Shown here: piece after piece, positions 1-11,764 of the stretch | Layout of the letters: each line of letters starts with the position of its first letter | How positions within the stretch are numbered: the first letter of the stretch is position 1 | Assembly: GCA_021186555.1 (NCBI GenBank) | Contig: JAJKFL010000237.1 | Span: 42,764,483 to 42,828,482 of the forward strand | Source: Reticulitermes speratus | Lineage: Eukaryota; Arthropoda; Insecta; Blattodea; Rhinotermitidae | Direction of reading: 5' to 3' | Length of the DNA stretch: 64,000 nucleotides | Translations under genes and position numbers: made by a program | Notes under the pieces: model-generated | The model's database searches: none | What the model saw: the letters and a program-made list of their open reading frames with translations, nothing else | Told to the model about the DNA's origin: nothing

Positions 1-1713
1 TCAGTTTATATTGACCAACATCATGCAAAGGCAGTCTGTGCCACGCTCAGTATCAGTTTATATTGACCAACATCACGCAAAGGCAGTCTGTGCCACGCTC
101 AGTATCAGTTTACATTGACCAACATCACGCAAAGGCAGTCTGTGCCACGCTCAGTATCAGTTTACATTGACCAACATCACGCAAAGGCAGTCTGTGCCAC
201 GCTCAGTATCAGTTTACATTGACCAACATCACGCAAAGGCAGTCTGTGCCACGCTCAGTATCAGTTTACATTGACCAACATCACGCAAAGGCAGTCTGTG
301 CCACGCTCAGTATCAGTTTACATTGACCAACATCACGCAAAGGCAGTCTGTGCCACGCTCAGTATCAGTTTACATTGACCAACATCACGCAAAGGCAGTC
401 TGTGCCACGCTCAGTATCAGTTTACATTGACCAACATCACGCAAAGGCAGTCTGTGCCACGCTCAGTATCAGTTTACATTGACCAACATCACGCAAAGGC
501 AGTCTGTGCCACGCTCAGTATCAGTTTACATTGACCAACATCACGCAAAGGCAGTCTGTGCCACGCTCAGTATCAGTTTACATTGACCAACATCACGCAA
601 AGGCAGTCTGTGCCACGCTCAGTATCAGTTTACATTGACCAACATCACGCAAAGGCAGTCTGTGCCACGCTCAGTATCAGTTTACATTGACCAACATCAC
701 GCAAAGGCAGTCTGTGCCACGCTCAGTATCAGTTTACATTGACCAACATCACGCAAAGGCAGTCTGTGCCACGCTCAGTATCAGTTTACATTGACCAACA
801 TCACGCAAAGGCAGTCTGTGCCACGCTCAGTATCAGTTTACATTGACCAACATCACGCAAAGGCAGTCTGTGCCACGCTCAGTATCAGTTTACATTGACC
901 AACATCATGCAAAGGCAGTCTGTGCCACGCTCAGTATCAGTTTACATTGACCAACATCATGCAAAGGCAGTCTGTGCCACGCTCAGTATCAGTTTACATT
1001 GACCAACATCATGCAAAGGCAGTCTGTGCCACGCTCAGTATCAGTTTACATTGACCAACATCACGCAAAGGCAGTCTGTGCCACGCTCAGTATCAGTTTA
1101 CATTGACCAACATCACGCAAAGGCAGTCTGTGCCACGCTCAGTATCAGTTTACATTGACCAACATCACGCAAAGGCAGTCTGTGCCACGCTCAGTATCAG
1201 TTTACATTGACCAACATCACGCAAAGGCAGTCTGTGCCACGCTCAGTATCAGTTTACATTGACCAACATCACGCAAAGGCAGTCTGTGCCACGCTCAGTA
1301 TCAGTTTACATTGACCAACATCACGCAAAGGCAGTCTGTGCCACGCTCAGTATCAGTTTACATTGACCAGCATCATGCAAAGGCAGTCTGTGCCCCGCTC
1401 AGTATCAGTTTACATTGACCAGCATCATGCAAAGGCAGTCTGTGCCACGCTCAGTATCAATTTACATTGACCAGCATCATGCAAAGGCAGTCTGTGCCAC
1501 GCTCAGTATCAGTTTACATTGACCAACATCATGCAAAGGCAGTCTGTGCCACGCTCAGTATCAGTTTATATTGACCAACATCATGCAAAGGCAGTCTGTG
1601 CCACGCTCAGTATCAGTTTATATTGACCAACATCATGCAAAGGCAGTCTGTGCCACGCTCAGTATCAGTTTACATTGACCAACATCACGCAAAGGCAGTC
1701 TGTGCCACGCTCA
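1..1713. repeat. 52-bp tandem array, about 33 copies, open at left edge
   Basis: A 52-bp unit containing CAGTATCAGTTTACATTGAC and ending GCAAAGGCAGTCTGTGCCA repeats head to tail from the first base to about 1713. The central copies are nearly identical. Copies at both ends carry shared variants (TATATTGACC for TACATTGACC, CATGC for CACGC, CCAGC for CCAAC), the pattern expected when arrays are homogenised from the middle. 52 is not a multiple of 3, and I see no gene in it. The left end lies outside the window. Confidence 0.97.
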
Positions 1714-2840
1714 GTTCCTCTTCATTACTTACGTCTCACCGTTCTGCGCAGGCGCACAGAGCAGCTAAGTCCGTCCAACAACCATTTCCGCTACACCGCG
1801 CGCACAGGCCAAAGTTAAACAACCGTTAAGTGATAAATTTATTTTTACAATACTTGCAGGTTTCCGTGGCGACCAAACACTCACGCCGTGGTGTTCTGGG
1901 TTATGACACCGTGTAGTCTGGTACACAGGTACCAACGTCTAGTAAGAAAATACCGGCAGCACAGTTTCCGGCCTTTCATTGTGACATCCTCTTCTCTCTT
2001 TCAGGCTCAGATTCTCGGAATGTTTCCACGCACACTGCCGCGCCCGCCCGCGCCCTCTCTCGCATCACGTAACGCACCTAGCAACCAAAACCGACCAAAA
2101 CGTTAACCAGAGAACGCCGACGTGTTCTGCTGAGCCATCCTGACGACGAGACGCACCGCTGGACTATGTACGACACGCAAACCTTGTAACCATAACGGTG
2201 ATTGTGCTTACGCTAACGGATTCACCGTCCTGACGTGGTCACAACAACGTCTGATACAAATGGCACCATGTCGAGTTCGGGAGAAGAACTCTAGTTGGTT
2301 GGACGTCTGGAGTTCGAACCCAGAGCGGCAAGTTCACGTTTCATGAGGAGGTACCCCGTCTGTTAAGGACACCGGGGCGTTCGCCTTGAAAACTGACGCG
2401 GTCACGGCACGGAACAGCAGCCCGGTTTGCTGCCGTCGGAACGCTTACGTCCAACACTTCTCAAAAACACCGCGACTGTTTGTGGTGTCTCCTCCGACTA
2501 AGTGCAGACGTTATCGCCTTCCGGTTCCTCACACTGGCCACACTGACCCTGGCAACCTTGACCCAATTGCCTCGCCGAACTGTGTAATATACCCCACGGT
2601 CGACAGGACAGGTGCTGCTGACCTCGCAGTGTGGCCTGTTGTTTCACTTGGCAAGCGTCAAGGTGGTAATGGTAATGGCCTGACTTGTGTGCTTGTACAC
2701 TCAAGGGCTGAACAAACTGCTGCCTAGAAAACTGCTACGTTTAACAATGCTCAATCAACTGCTGGATGTAACACGTCACAACCTTACTGTTTCTCTGGAC
2801 TACACGTACATAAATGTGATCCCACAATTTCGGATACTGA
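1714..2840. other. Unassigned, CpG-containing stretch
   Basis: No gene recognised. Reading frames here are short and show no family signature. Around 1888-1960 there is a fragment resembling a dispersed repeat also seen near 27605-27680 and, reversed, near 18580-18660; its translation reads VFWVMTPCSLV. A GTTCGAACC box near 2311 resembles a pol III B box, so a degenerate SINE is possible at 2270-2360. Confidence 0.4.
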
Positions 2841-2942
2841 CTGTACTGTCAGGTGGTGATAAAGTGGTTAGCACTGTACTGTCAGGTGGTGATAAAGTGG
2901 TTAGCACTGTACTGTCAGGTGGTGATAAAGTGGTTAGCACTT
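2841..2942. repeat. 33-bp tandem repeat, 3 copies
   Basis: Three head-to-tail copies of a 33-bp unit that begins CTGTACTGTCAGGTGGTGAT. The unit length preserves reading frame, but nothing around it looks coding. This appears to be a very young short array. Confidence 0.95.
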
Positions 2943-3232
2943 TGCTCATCAGGCAGATGCTGGGTTCGGATCTTGGTACTGACACCAACCATCCTTTGTG
3001 CTATTCTGTGCTACCCCACACACCTTCCCGGCAATGTTAGGACAGTTCCTTCCACGTCCTTCCCAATTCATGATTATTCACTGACCATCATCAGATGGTA
3101 CGTGGTACAGAACCTGACGTCACTGTCAGCCCTGTCACGTAAACATGCAGTCCCGATGTTCGTGATAAAACTGTCACGAACTTCGGGATACATGTGCAGT
3201 GTACAAACACCCAATAAATTACGAAATACCGA

Positions 3233-4990
3233 TAACTAACTAACTGTCACTAACTAACTAATTCCATGTAGCACAGTCCTTCTTGAGAAGCTAACAGGTC
3301 CTTAGCTAGTCAAGAAATTCCCCGCGTTTTATGGAACCCGAAGGTTCATTACCGCACTCACAACAGCCCGCCACCTGTCCCTATCCTGAGCCATATCAAT
3401 CCAGTCCATGCCCCCCATCCGATTTCTTGAATATCCATTCTAATATTATCCTCCCATCTACGCCTGGGTTTTCCAAGTGGTCTCCTTCCCTCAGGTCTCC
3501 CCACCAAAATCCTGTATGCACCTCTCCCCTCCCTCATACGTGCTACATGCCCCGCCCACCTCATTCTTCTTGATTTGATCACCCGAATAGTATTTGGTGA
3601 TAAGTACAGATCATAAAGTTCCACGTTATGTAGTCTTCTCCACTCCCCCGTTACCCCGTCCCACTCAGACCCAAATATCCCCCTCAGCACACTATTCAGA
3701 TCAGTACAGATCATAAAGTTCCACGTTATGTAGTCTTCTCCACTCCCCCGTTACCCCGTCCCACTCAGACCCAAATATCCTCCTCAGCACACTATTCAGA
3801 TCAGTACAGATCATTAAGTTCCCCGTTATGTATTCTTCTCCACTCCCCCGTTACCCCGTCCCTCTTAGACCCAAATATCCCCCTCAGCACACTATTCAGA
3901 TCAGTACAGATCATTAAGTTCCTCGTTATGTAGTCTTCTCCACTCCCCGTTACCCCGTCCCTCTTAGACCCAAATATCCTCCTCAGCACAATATTCAGAT
4001 CAGTACAGATCATTAAGTTCCTCGTTATGTATTCTTCTCCACTCCCCCGTTACCCGTCCCTCTTAGACCCAAATATCCCCCTCAGCACACTATTCAGATC
4101 AGTACAGATCATTAAGTTCCTCGTTATGTAGTCTTCTCCACTCCCCGTTACCCCGTCCCTCTTAGGCCCAAATATCCCCCTCAGCACACTATTCAGATCA
4201 GTACAGATCATAAAGTTCCTCGTTATGTAGTCTTCTCCACTCCCCGTTACCCCGTCCCTCTTAGGCCCAAATATCCTCCTCAGCACCATATTCAGATCAG
4301 TACAGATCATAAAGTTCCTCGTTATGTAGTCTTCTCCACTCCCCCGTTACCCCGTCCCTCTTAGGCCCAAATATCCCCCTCAGCACACTATTCAGATCAG
4401 TACAGATCATAAAGTTCCTCGTTATGTAGTCTTCTCCACTCCCCCGTTACCCCGTCCCTCTTAGGCCCAAATATCCTCCTCAGCACCATATTCAGATCAG
4501 TACAGATCATAAAGTTCCTCGTTATGTAGTCTTCTCCACTCCCCCGTTACCCCGTCCCTCTTAGGCCCAAATATCCTCCTCAGCACCATATTCAGATCAG
4601 TACAGATCATAAAGTTCCTCGTTATGTAGTCTTCTCCACTCCCCCGTTACCCCGTCCCTCTTAGGCCCAAATATCCCCCTCAGCACACTATTCAGATCAG
4701 TACAGATCATAAAGTTCCTCGTTATGTAGTCTTCTCCACTCCCCCGTTACCCCGTCCCTCTTAGGCCCAAATATCCTCCTCAGCACCATATTCAGATCAG
4801 TACAGATCATTAAGTTCCTCGTTATGTAGTCTTCTCCACTCCCCCGTTACCCCGTCCCTCTTAGGCCCAAATATCCCCCTCACCACCCTATTCTCGAACA
4901 CCATCAGCCTATGTTCCTCCCTCAGTGTGACAGACCAAGTCTCACACCCACACAAAACAACAACACAATTACAGTTCTGTATATCTTAAT
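3233..4990 (-). mobile_element. LINE (non-LTR) fragment: reverse-transcriptase ORF C-terminus and 3' tail
   Basis: Read on the minus strand, 3714-3325 encodes a typical C-terminal tail of an insect non-LTR retrotransposon ORF2. It includes [28 protein letters not shown] and [14 protein letters not shown]. The 3' end runs into a TTAG-type simple tail (CTAACTAA on the plus strand, 3233-3262). The copy is 5'-truncated and has no catalytic domain. A close second copy is at 31796-32200. The 5' part of this copy has been converted into a 100-bp tandem array (3601-4895). Confidence 0.85.
3601..4895 (-). repeat. About 100-bp tandem array derived from LINE coding sequence, about 13 copies
   Basis: Units of about 98-100 bp repeat from about 3601 to 4895. 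Each minus-strand unit encodes a piece of the LINE ORF just upstream of the [12 protein letters not shown] block (SVLRGIFG, KRDGVTG, LHN.EL.DLY). Length differences in a C run (CCCC or CCCCC) shift frame between copies, so the array cannot be one protein. The homologous LINE at 31796-32200 has this segment only once, so the array arose by local amplification after insertion. Confidence 0.93.
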
Positions 4991-5680
4991 CTTTGTATCT
5001 TTAGATAGCAAACTGTAAGACACAAGATCCTGCACGAATGATAACAAGCATTACGTGACTTCAAACTGCTGTTAATTCCTTCCTCAATGCAACAAAATAG
5101 ACAGATATAACAGATATACAAAACAACCTCAAACTGCACCTCAGGCACTCAAGCTTACACTGGACAGTCTCATTGCACGAAGCATGCAAGCAGTCAGCCG
5201 CACTTAACGACAGACAGAGCTTGACTGAGCTGACACTGATCTGCACAGCAGCAGGGGAATGGGGTAAAGCGACTCGCCAGCCAGTTGGTCTCATCCCGAT
5301 TCGTCGAAACCAGTCACGAAAAGTCGACACAACTGTATCAAAATTAAAATGGGTGATAACAAAAGGTCAAAATCTCGAACACAGAAGTTCGCGACAGTCT
5401 GCACCATACTGCATGTGCATGTGATACATGCAACTGACATTTTGTGCCACGTGGTTACAGTTACACCTCTTAGCGAACCACGTGTGAGTTATTAGTCTTA
5501 TAGGTAGCGAATAAACAACCTACAACGCCGTAACAAAAATTTGGCACGCGTGCCAACAGAAACACGAAGAAAATTTTGCTTGGCACGCCACGCTTAGAGT
5601 TGCTTTCTCTCCAGTTTCATGACACCAAAGAAGTACCTTCCAACATTACACGTAAGTACTTAAGTTCTCCCTAGAACAGG
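4990..5680. other. Unassigned stretch with a short open frame
   Basis: A minus-strand frame of 89 codons at 5330-5061 is open but I do not recognise it. It is Ser/Leu/Cys rich, and its composition looks like translated repeat. Near 5545-5590 the motif TTGGCACGC occurs in both orientations, which may be the remains of a small inverted-repeat element. Nothing here supports a functional gene. Confidence 0.35.
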
Positions 5681-6010
5681 CCATGAAGGCCCAGAGGGGG
5701 AGTAGAGAGAAGAATAGCTCTACTCTCTCTTTAACCTCGGCGCAAAATGGGAGTGGGTGGTCAACGCCACGCTCCGGCCGCTTTACCTCAGTCAGTATAG
5801 CGACTCGCTACGAGCTGGACGGCCCAGGGACCGAATCCCGGTGGGGGCGAGATTTTCAGCACCCGTCCAGACCGGCCCTGGGGCCTACCCAGCCTCCTGT
5901 ACAATGGGTACCGGAGTAAAGCGGCCGGGGCGTGGCGTTAACCAGCCACCCCATCTAGCGCCGAGGTTAAAGACAGAGTAGAGCTATACCTCTACTCCCC
6001 CTCTGGGCCT
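5681..6010. mobile_element. SINE-like element with long inverted arms (family A)
   Basis: The left arm (5681-5790) begins CCATGAAGGCCCAGAGGGGG. The right arm (about 5915-6010) is its inverted copy, ending CCCCCTCTGGGCCTTCATGG. Between them is a tRNA-like stretch (CAGTATAGCGACTCGCTAC, then GACCGAATCCCGG as a weak B box). Related, non-inverted copies are at 9803-10065, 40745-40860, 41938-42170 and 45541-45675. I infer a pol III-type SINE family of which this copy is a foldback or head-to-head double insertion. Confidence 0.7.
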
Positions 6011-6471
6011 TCATGGCTTGTTGTAGGGTGACCTTTACCTTTACTGACTTAACAGTTCTTATGGTTTGAGTATGTTTGTTGTTTCTAATCACACGAACTG
6101 CAATGTTACCGTGGTGCAGACAACTTGCGACACTTTGAGTGTGTCCGCAGTACCGGCAAAGAACGTCGGAATGCGATTCAGCTGCCGTGCAGAACAGAAC
6201 CGCGGCCACAACACTTCATTATGGCTTGTTTAACGATGTTGTCGGTAACTCAGAATGTACAGCGTCATGAATTGGAAAGGATGTGCCAGGAACCGGACGT
6301 GTCCCAGTTCGAAGCCCGGCACTTGCTCAGGTGCCAAATAAGTCACTAAGGATGACCAGACAGTAAGCAGAGACTTGAACCCGGGAACTACCAAATACGA
6401 AGAACTGACGTCACAAGCAACTGTTCGCCTTATTAAATCTCTGTCTGCGAATGGAGATGCGTCAAGTTGAC

Positions 6472-8177
6472 GGACATGTATGTGCCTGTTGCTAGGTACA
6501 GCAACTGACATGTATGTGCCTGTTGCTAGGTACAGCAACTGACATGTATGTGCCTGTTGCTAGGTACATCAACTGACATGTATGTGCCTGTTGCTAGGTA
6601 CAGCAACTGACATGTATGTGCCTGTTGCTAGGTACAGCAACTGACATGTATGTGCCTGTTGCTAGGTACAGCAACTGACATGTATGTGCCTGTTGCTAGG
6701 TACAGCAACTGACATGTATGTGCCTGTTGCTAGGTACATCAACTGACATGTATGTGCCTGTTGCTAGGTACATCAACTGACACGTATGTGCCTGTTGCTA
6801 GGTACAGCAACTGACATGTATGTGCCTGTTGCTAGGTACAGCAACTGACACGTATGTGCCTGTTGCTAGGTACATCAACTGACATGTATGTGCCTGTTGC
6901 TAGGTACAGCAACTGACATGTATGTGCCTGTTGCTAGGTACAGCAACTGACATGTATGTGCCTGTTGCTAGGTACAGCAACTGACATGTATGTGCCTGTT
7001 GCTAGGTACATCAACTGACATGTATGTGCCTGTTGCTAGGTACAGCAACTGACATGTATGTGCCTGTTGCTACGTACAGCAACTGACATGTATGTGCCTG
7101 TTGCTAGGTACAGCAACTGACATGTATGTGCCTGTTGCTAGGTACAGCAACTGACATGTATGTGCCTGTTGCTAGGTACAGCAACTGACATGTATGTGCC
7201 TGTTGCTAGGTACAGCAACTGACATGTATGTGCCTGTTGCTACGTACAGCAACTGACATGTATGTGCCTGTTGCTAGGTACAGCAACTGACATGTATGTG
7301 CCTGTTGCTAGGTACAGCAACTGACATGTATGTGCCTGTTGCTACGTACAGCAACTGACATGTATGTGCCTGTTGCTAGGTACAGCAACTGACATGTATG
7401 TGCCTGTTGCTAGGTACAGCAACTGACATGTATGTGCCTGTTGCTAGGTACAGCAACTGACATGTATGTGCCTGTTGCTAGGTACAGCAACTGACATGTA
7501 TGTGCCTGTTGCTAGGTACAGCAACTGACATGTATGTGCCTGTTGCTAGGTACAGCAACTGACATGTATGTGCCTGTTGCTAGGTACAGCAACTGACATG
7601 TATGTGCCTGTTGCTAGGTACAGCAACTGACATGTATGTGCCTGTTGCTAGGTACAGCAACTGACATGTATGTGCCTGTTGCTAGGTACAGCAACTGACA
7701 TGTATGTGCCTGTTGCTAGGTACAGCAACTGACATGTATGTGCCTGTTGCTAGGTACAGCAACTGACATGTATGTGCCTGTTGCTAGGTACAGCAACTGA
7801 CATGTATGTGCCTGTTGCTAGGTACAGCAACTGACATATATGTGCCTGTTGCTAGGTACAGCAACTGACAGTATGTGCCTGTTGCTAGGTACAGCAACTG
7901 ACATGTATGTGCCTGTTGCTAGGTACATCAACTGACATGTATGTGCCTGTTGCTAGGTACAGCAACTGACATGTATGTGCCTGTTGCTAGGTACAGCAAC
8001 TGACATGTATGTGCCTGTTGCTAGGTACATCAACTGACATGTATGTGCCTGTTGCTAGGTACAGCAACTGACATGTATGTGCCTGTTGCTAGGTACAGCA
8101 ACTGACATGTATGTGCCTGTTGCTAGGTACAGCAACTGACATGTATGTGCCTGTTGCTAGGTACAGCAACTGACATG
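6472..8177. repeat. 34-bp tandem array, about 50 copies
   Basis: The unit includes GTATGTGCCTGTTGCTAGG followed by TACAGCAACTGACAT. Variants (TACATCAACTG, TACGTACAG, CACGTATG) recur at intervals and suggest some higher-order duplication. The unit contains near-palindromic TAGGTACA and CAACTGACATGT pieces. No coding signal and no recognised parent element. Confidence 0.97.
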
Positions 8178-8337
8178 CTTAAACACGGAACTGAGATTGA
8201 TAATTATAAAGGTAAACTGATTAAGTGAACACATTTGTTAACAACAAGCTGTGATGCTGAGGAGAAGCGGGTCAAGTAAACAGGGTGGCAAATGTACAGA
8301 CAGCTAACATTACACTGAGTGACATATAACGACATTG

Positions 8338-9548
8338 AGCGTACCGCGCAGTCAACACACTCCGTGTCAGTTATACAAACCAGTCAGTTAATGTTGTACA
8401 GTGAAATAATCGCTGCTTGTTCTGAGATCCACACAAAACACATACAGTCCGTACCGCGCAGTAAACACACTCCGTCTCAGTTATACAAACCAGTCAGTTA
8501 ATGTTGTACAGTGAAATAATCGCTGTTTGTTCTGAGATCCACACAAAACACATAAATACAGTCCGTACCGCGCAGTAAACACACTCCGTCTCAGTTATAC
8601 AAACCAGTCAGTTAATGTTGTACAGTGAAATAATCGCTGTTTGTTCTGAGATCCACACAAAACACATAAATACAGTCCGTACCGCGCAGTAAACACACTC
8701 CGTCTCAGTTATACAAACCAGTCAGTTAATGTTGTACAGTGAAATAATCGCTGTTTGTTCTGAGATCCACACAAAACACATAAATACAGTCCGTACCGCG
8801 CAGTAACACACTCCGTCTCAGTTATACAAACCAGTCAGTTAATGTTGTACAGTGAAATAATCGCTGTTTGTTCTGAGATCCACACAAAAACATAAATACA
8901 GTCCGTACCGCGCAGTAAACACACTCCGTCTCAGTTATACAAACCAGCCAGTTAAAGTTGTACAGAGAAATAATCGCTGTTTGTTCTGAGATCCACAAAA
9001 CACATAAATACAGTCCGTACCGCGCAGTAAACACACTCCGTCTCAGTTATACAAACCAGCCAGTTAATGTTGTACAGAGAAATAATCGCTGTTTGTTCTG
9101 AGATCCACACAAAACACATAAATACAGTCCGTACCGCGCAGTAAACACACTCCGTCTCAGTTATACAAACCAGCCAGTTAATGTTGTACAGAGAAATAAT
9201 CGCTGTTTGTTCTGAGATCCACACAAAACACATAAATACAGTCCGTACCGCGCAGTAAACACACTCCGTCTCAGTTATACAAACCAGTCAGTTAATGTTG
9301 TACAGTGAAATAATCGCTGTTTGTTCTGAGATCCACACAAAACACATAAATACAGTCCGTACCGCGCAGTAAACACACTCCGTCTCAGTTATACAAACCA
9401 GTCAGTTAATGTTGTACAGTGAAATAATCGCTGTTTGTTCTGAGATCCACACAAAACACATAAATACACTGTGTGGGCAGAACATACGATTTGTGACTGT
9501 TAAACATGGTGGTACATATAGTGACCACTGGGCTTTAAATTTAAAGGG
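8338..9548 (+). repeat. 114-bp tandem array (about 10 copies) with unique terminal segment
   Basis: The unit is 114 bp and contains GTACCGCGCAGTAAACACAC, AATAATCGCTGTTTGTTCTG and GAGATCCACACAAAACACAT. The last unit runs into a unique tail (about 9468-9548) with CACTGTGTGGGCAGAAC and GGTGGTACATATAGTGACCA. The same array plus tail occurs at 21308-22505 and 53636-53900 in this orientation, and inverted at 11105-11737 and 61085-62447. It behaves as a dispersed element whose core is tandemly amplified. Class unknown. Confidence 0.95.
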
Positions 9549-9802
9549 TTGGGAAGTAAAGACTTTGAGGTGATGAGCAGTGGACTGTTGCAGTGTGTGG
9601 CAGAGGCAAGACATTCAACATCTGACTTTAGCGTGCAGCATTATGACGCTCGGAGGGCTGCACCAGACGCGTGCAATGGAACTAAGGAAAACCACGGAAA
9701 ACTCTGATCCAGTTGGCCGGTTGAATGTCATTTTGAACACAAAGTTTGTCTCCATTACAAAGCCCCTCCAGTTCATGCTGTATAGCGATCCAATCTCGCT
9801 AC

Positions 9803-10065
9803 CGCGATAACTCCGTCAGTATAGCGACTCGCTACGCGCTGGACGTTCCGGGTTTAATCTCCGGTTGGGGCACCCGTTAAAAGTGGCCCGGAGGACCACC
9901 CACCCTTCTGTACAATAGGTAGGGGACCCTTCCCCTGGGTAAAAGGGCCGTAACGTGGCGTTGACCAAGCACCTCCATCTAGTGCCAAAATTAAAAAAGG
10001 GCGCTACACGTGTACACCCCCCTCGCTACACGTGTACACCCCCCTGTGCCCTCAAGGCATGTTAT
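9803..10065 (+). mobile_element. SINE-like element, family A copy
   Basis: It shares CAGTATAGCGACTCGCTAC with 5795-5816 and a downstream block GTGGCGTTGACCAAGCACC with the right part of the 5681-6010 element. It ends with a short duplicated stretch containing GCTACACGTGTACACCCCCC and then TGCCCTCAAGGCATG. The copy is diverged. Confidence 0.6.
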
Positions 10066-10321
10066 AGGCGGAACTCTATTCTGTTCACGGATACAGCCTG
10101 TGTGCTGTTGACATGACACACAAGCAGCGTGCAGCATGTCTTTACTCTTGACACGTGGCACACACAGCTGTCTGTGCTTTGCTGCAGCAACACAGACATG
10201 ACGTCTACAGTTGGATTTCTCGAACGGTGGTTCGACCCTAAACGTTCGCGATTTGAGTGGATTAAACCAGCAGAACAGAAATCTCCGTTCATTTAAAGTG
10301 TTCTTAGTCTTACATTTTTTC

Positions 10322-10590
10322 CAATGGCTCGACAGCCCCTTGGGGGCCTAGGCCGCCTCGGTTTTCGAGGCTTCACGATCACATCTTTTAGACACACCAC
10401 ACTCGGTAGGACTCCTCTGGACGAGGGATCAGCCCGACGCAGAGACCTCTACCTGACAACACACAACACTCACAACAGACAGACATCCATGCCCCCGGCG
10501 GGATTCGAAACCGCAATCCCAGCAAGCGAGCGGTCGCAGACCGACGCCTTAGACCGCGCGACCTCTGGATCGGGTTTAGTGTCTGTACTA
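10322..10590 (-). mobile_element. tRNA-derived SINE
   Basis: On the minus strand, a tRNA-like head starts near 10580 (AGGTCGCGCGGTCTAAGGCG) and continues to a B box at about 10515-10500 (GCGGTTTCGAATCCCGCC), followed by GGGGGCATGGATGTCTG. The body extends to about 10322. The head resembles pol III A and B boxes at tRNA-like spacing. Extra insertions in the anticodon region rule out a functional tRNA. Confidence 0.7.
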
Positions 10591-11104
10591 CTACGAATTA
10601 AAATTGTATACTGATTTAATACAGGTTTCTACATATAACCCAACAATGCCGGCCTCGGTGCACTGTACGGACCTTTACATCTCACATACCGGCTGCCTCT
10701 GTGAATGCATTTAAGAGCCCCATAAATTTAAACCCCGGCGCCACTGACCGGTCACGCGTGTTCTGTGTTCGCAGACATTCGAACTTCAAAAGTCACCGCG
10801 AAATGTGCTGTGGGGGGTCCGCGAGCTGAGGTCACGTTGGAGAGACACGGATCCGCAGCACACCACTAAAACTGCACTAACAACACAACAGGTCACATTA
10901 CACTAGCACTACATCAGCAAGTAAATAAAAGTATCATCGTATCTTGGAGATCTCCATTTCAATACCACTCATCAAATTTGTCGCACAATGTGCTGATCAG
11001 TTAACTGCAGTGTCGTCTTTATGATGACGTCATGTCAACACACTGCAGACTGCAAACACTACTACTTCGTGTCTGTGCCTTGCCTTGCCCTTTGATTACA
11101 GTGG
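10591..11104. other. Unassigned stretch
   Basis: No gene, array or clear element is visible. Frames are short and lack family motifs. Confidence 0.4.
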
Positions 11105-11737
11105 GAAGTGCATGTAAACAGTGGTTTAACATGCATAAATTCCACGTTCTGCCCACACAGTGTATTTATGTGTTTTGTGTGGATCTCAGAACAAACAGCG
11201 ATTATTTCACTGTACAACATTAACTGACTGGTTTGTATAACTGAGACGGAGTGTGTTTACTGCGCGGTACGGACTGTATTTATGTGTTTTGTGTGGATCT
11301 CAGAACAAACAGCGATTATTTCACTGTACAGCATTAACTGACTGGTTTGTATAACTGAGACGGAGTGTGTTTACTGCGCGGTACGGACTGTATTTATGTG
11401 TTTTGTGTGGATCTCAGAACAAACAGCGATTATTTCACTGTACAGCATTAACTGACTGGTTTGTATAACTGAGACGGAGTGTGTTTACTGCGCGGTACGG
11501 ACTGTATTTATGTGTTTTGTGTGGATCTCAGAACAAACAGCGATTATTTCACTGTACAACATTAACTGACTGGTTTGTATAACTGAGACGGAGTGTGTTT
11601 ACTGCGCGGTACGGACTGTATTTATGTGTTTTGTGTGGATCTCAGAACAAACAGCGATTATTTCACTGTACAACATTAACTGACTGGTTTGTATAACTGA
11701 GACGGAGTGTGTTTACTGCGCGGTACGAAGTGAATAT
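11105..11737 (-). repeat. 114-bp array, inverted, about 5 copies, with terminal segment
   Basis: This is the reverse-complement version of the 8338-9548 array. The unique end comes first (GTTTAACATGCATAAATTCC, CTGCCCACACAGTGTATT at about 11130-11168), followed by five units and a sharp end after GCGCGGTACGAAGTG near 11737. Units alternate between ACAACATTAACTG and ACAGCATTAACTG variants. Confidence 0.94.
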
Positions 11738-11764
11738 TTAAATATAATTGAGGATAATTTTATA

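Noticed and set aside
1-1713. CRISPR-like array
   Set aside because: Units are contiguous with no unique spacers, in a eukaryotic context with spliced genes.
10480-10580. Possible functional tRNA gene on the minus strand
   Set aside because: A and B boxes are present but the anticodon region has extra bases and no clean cloverleaf; a SINE body follows directly.
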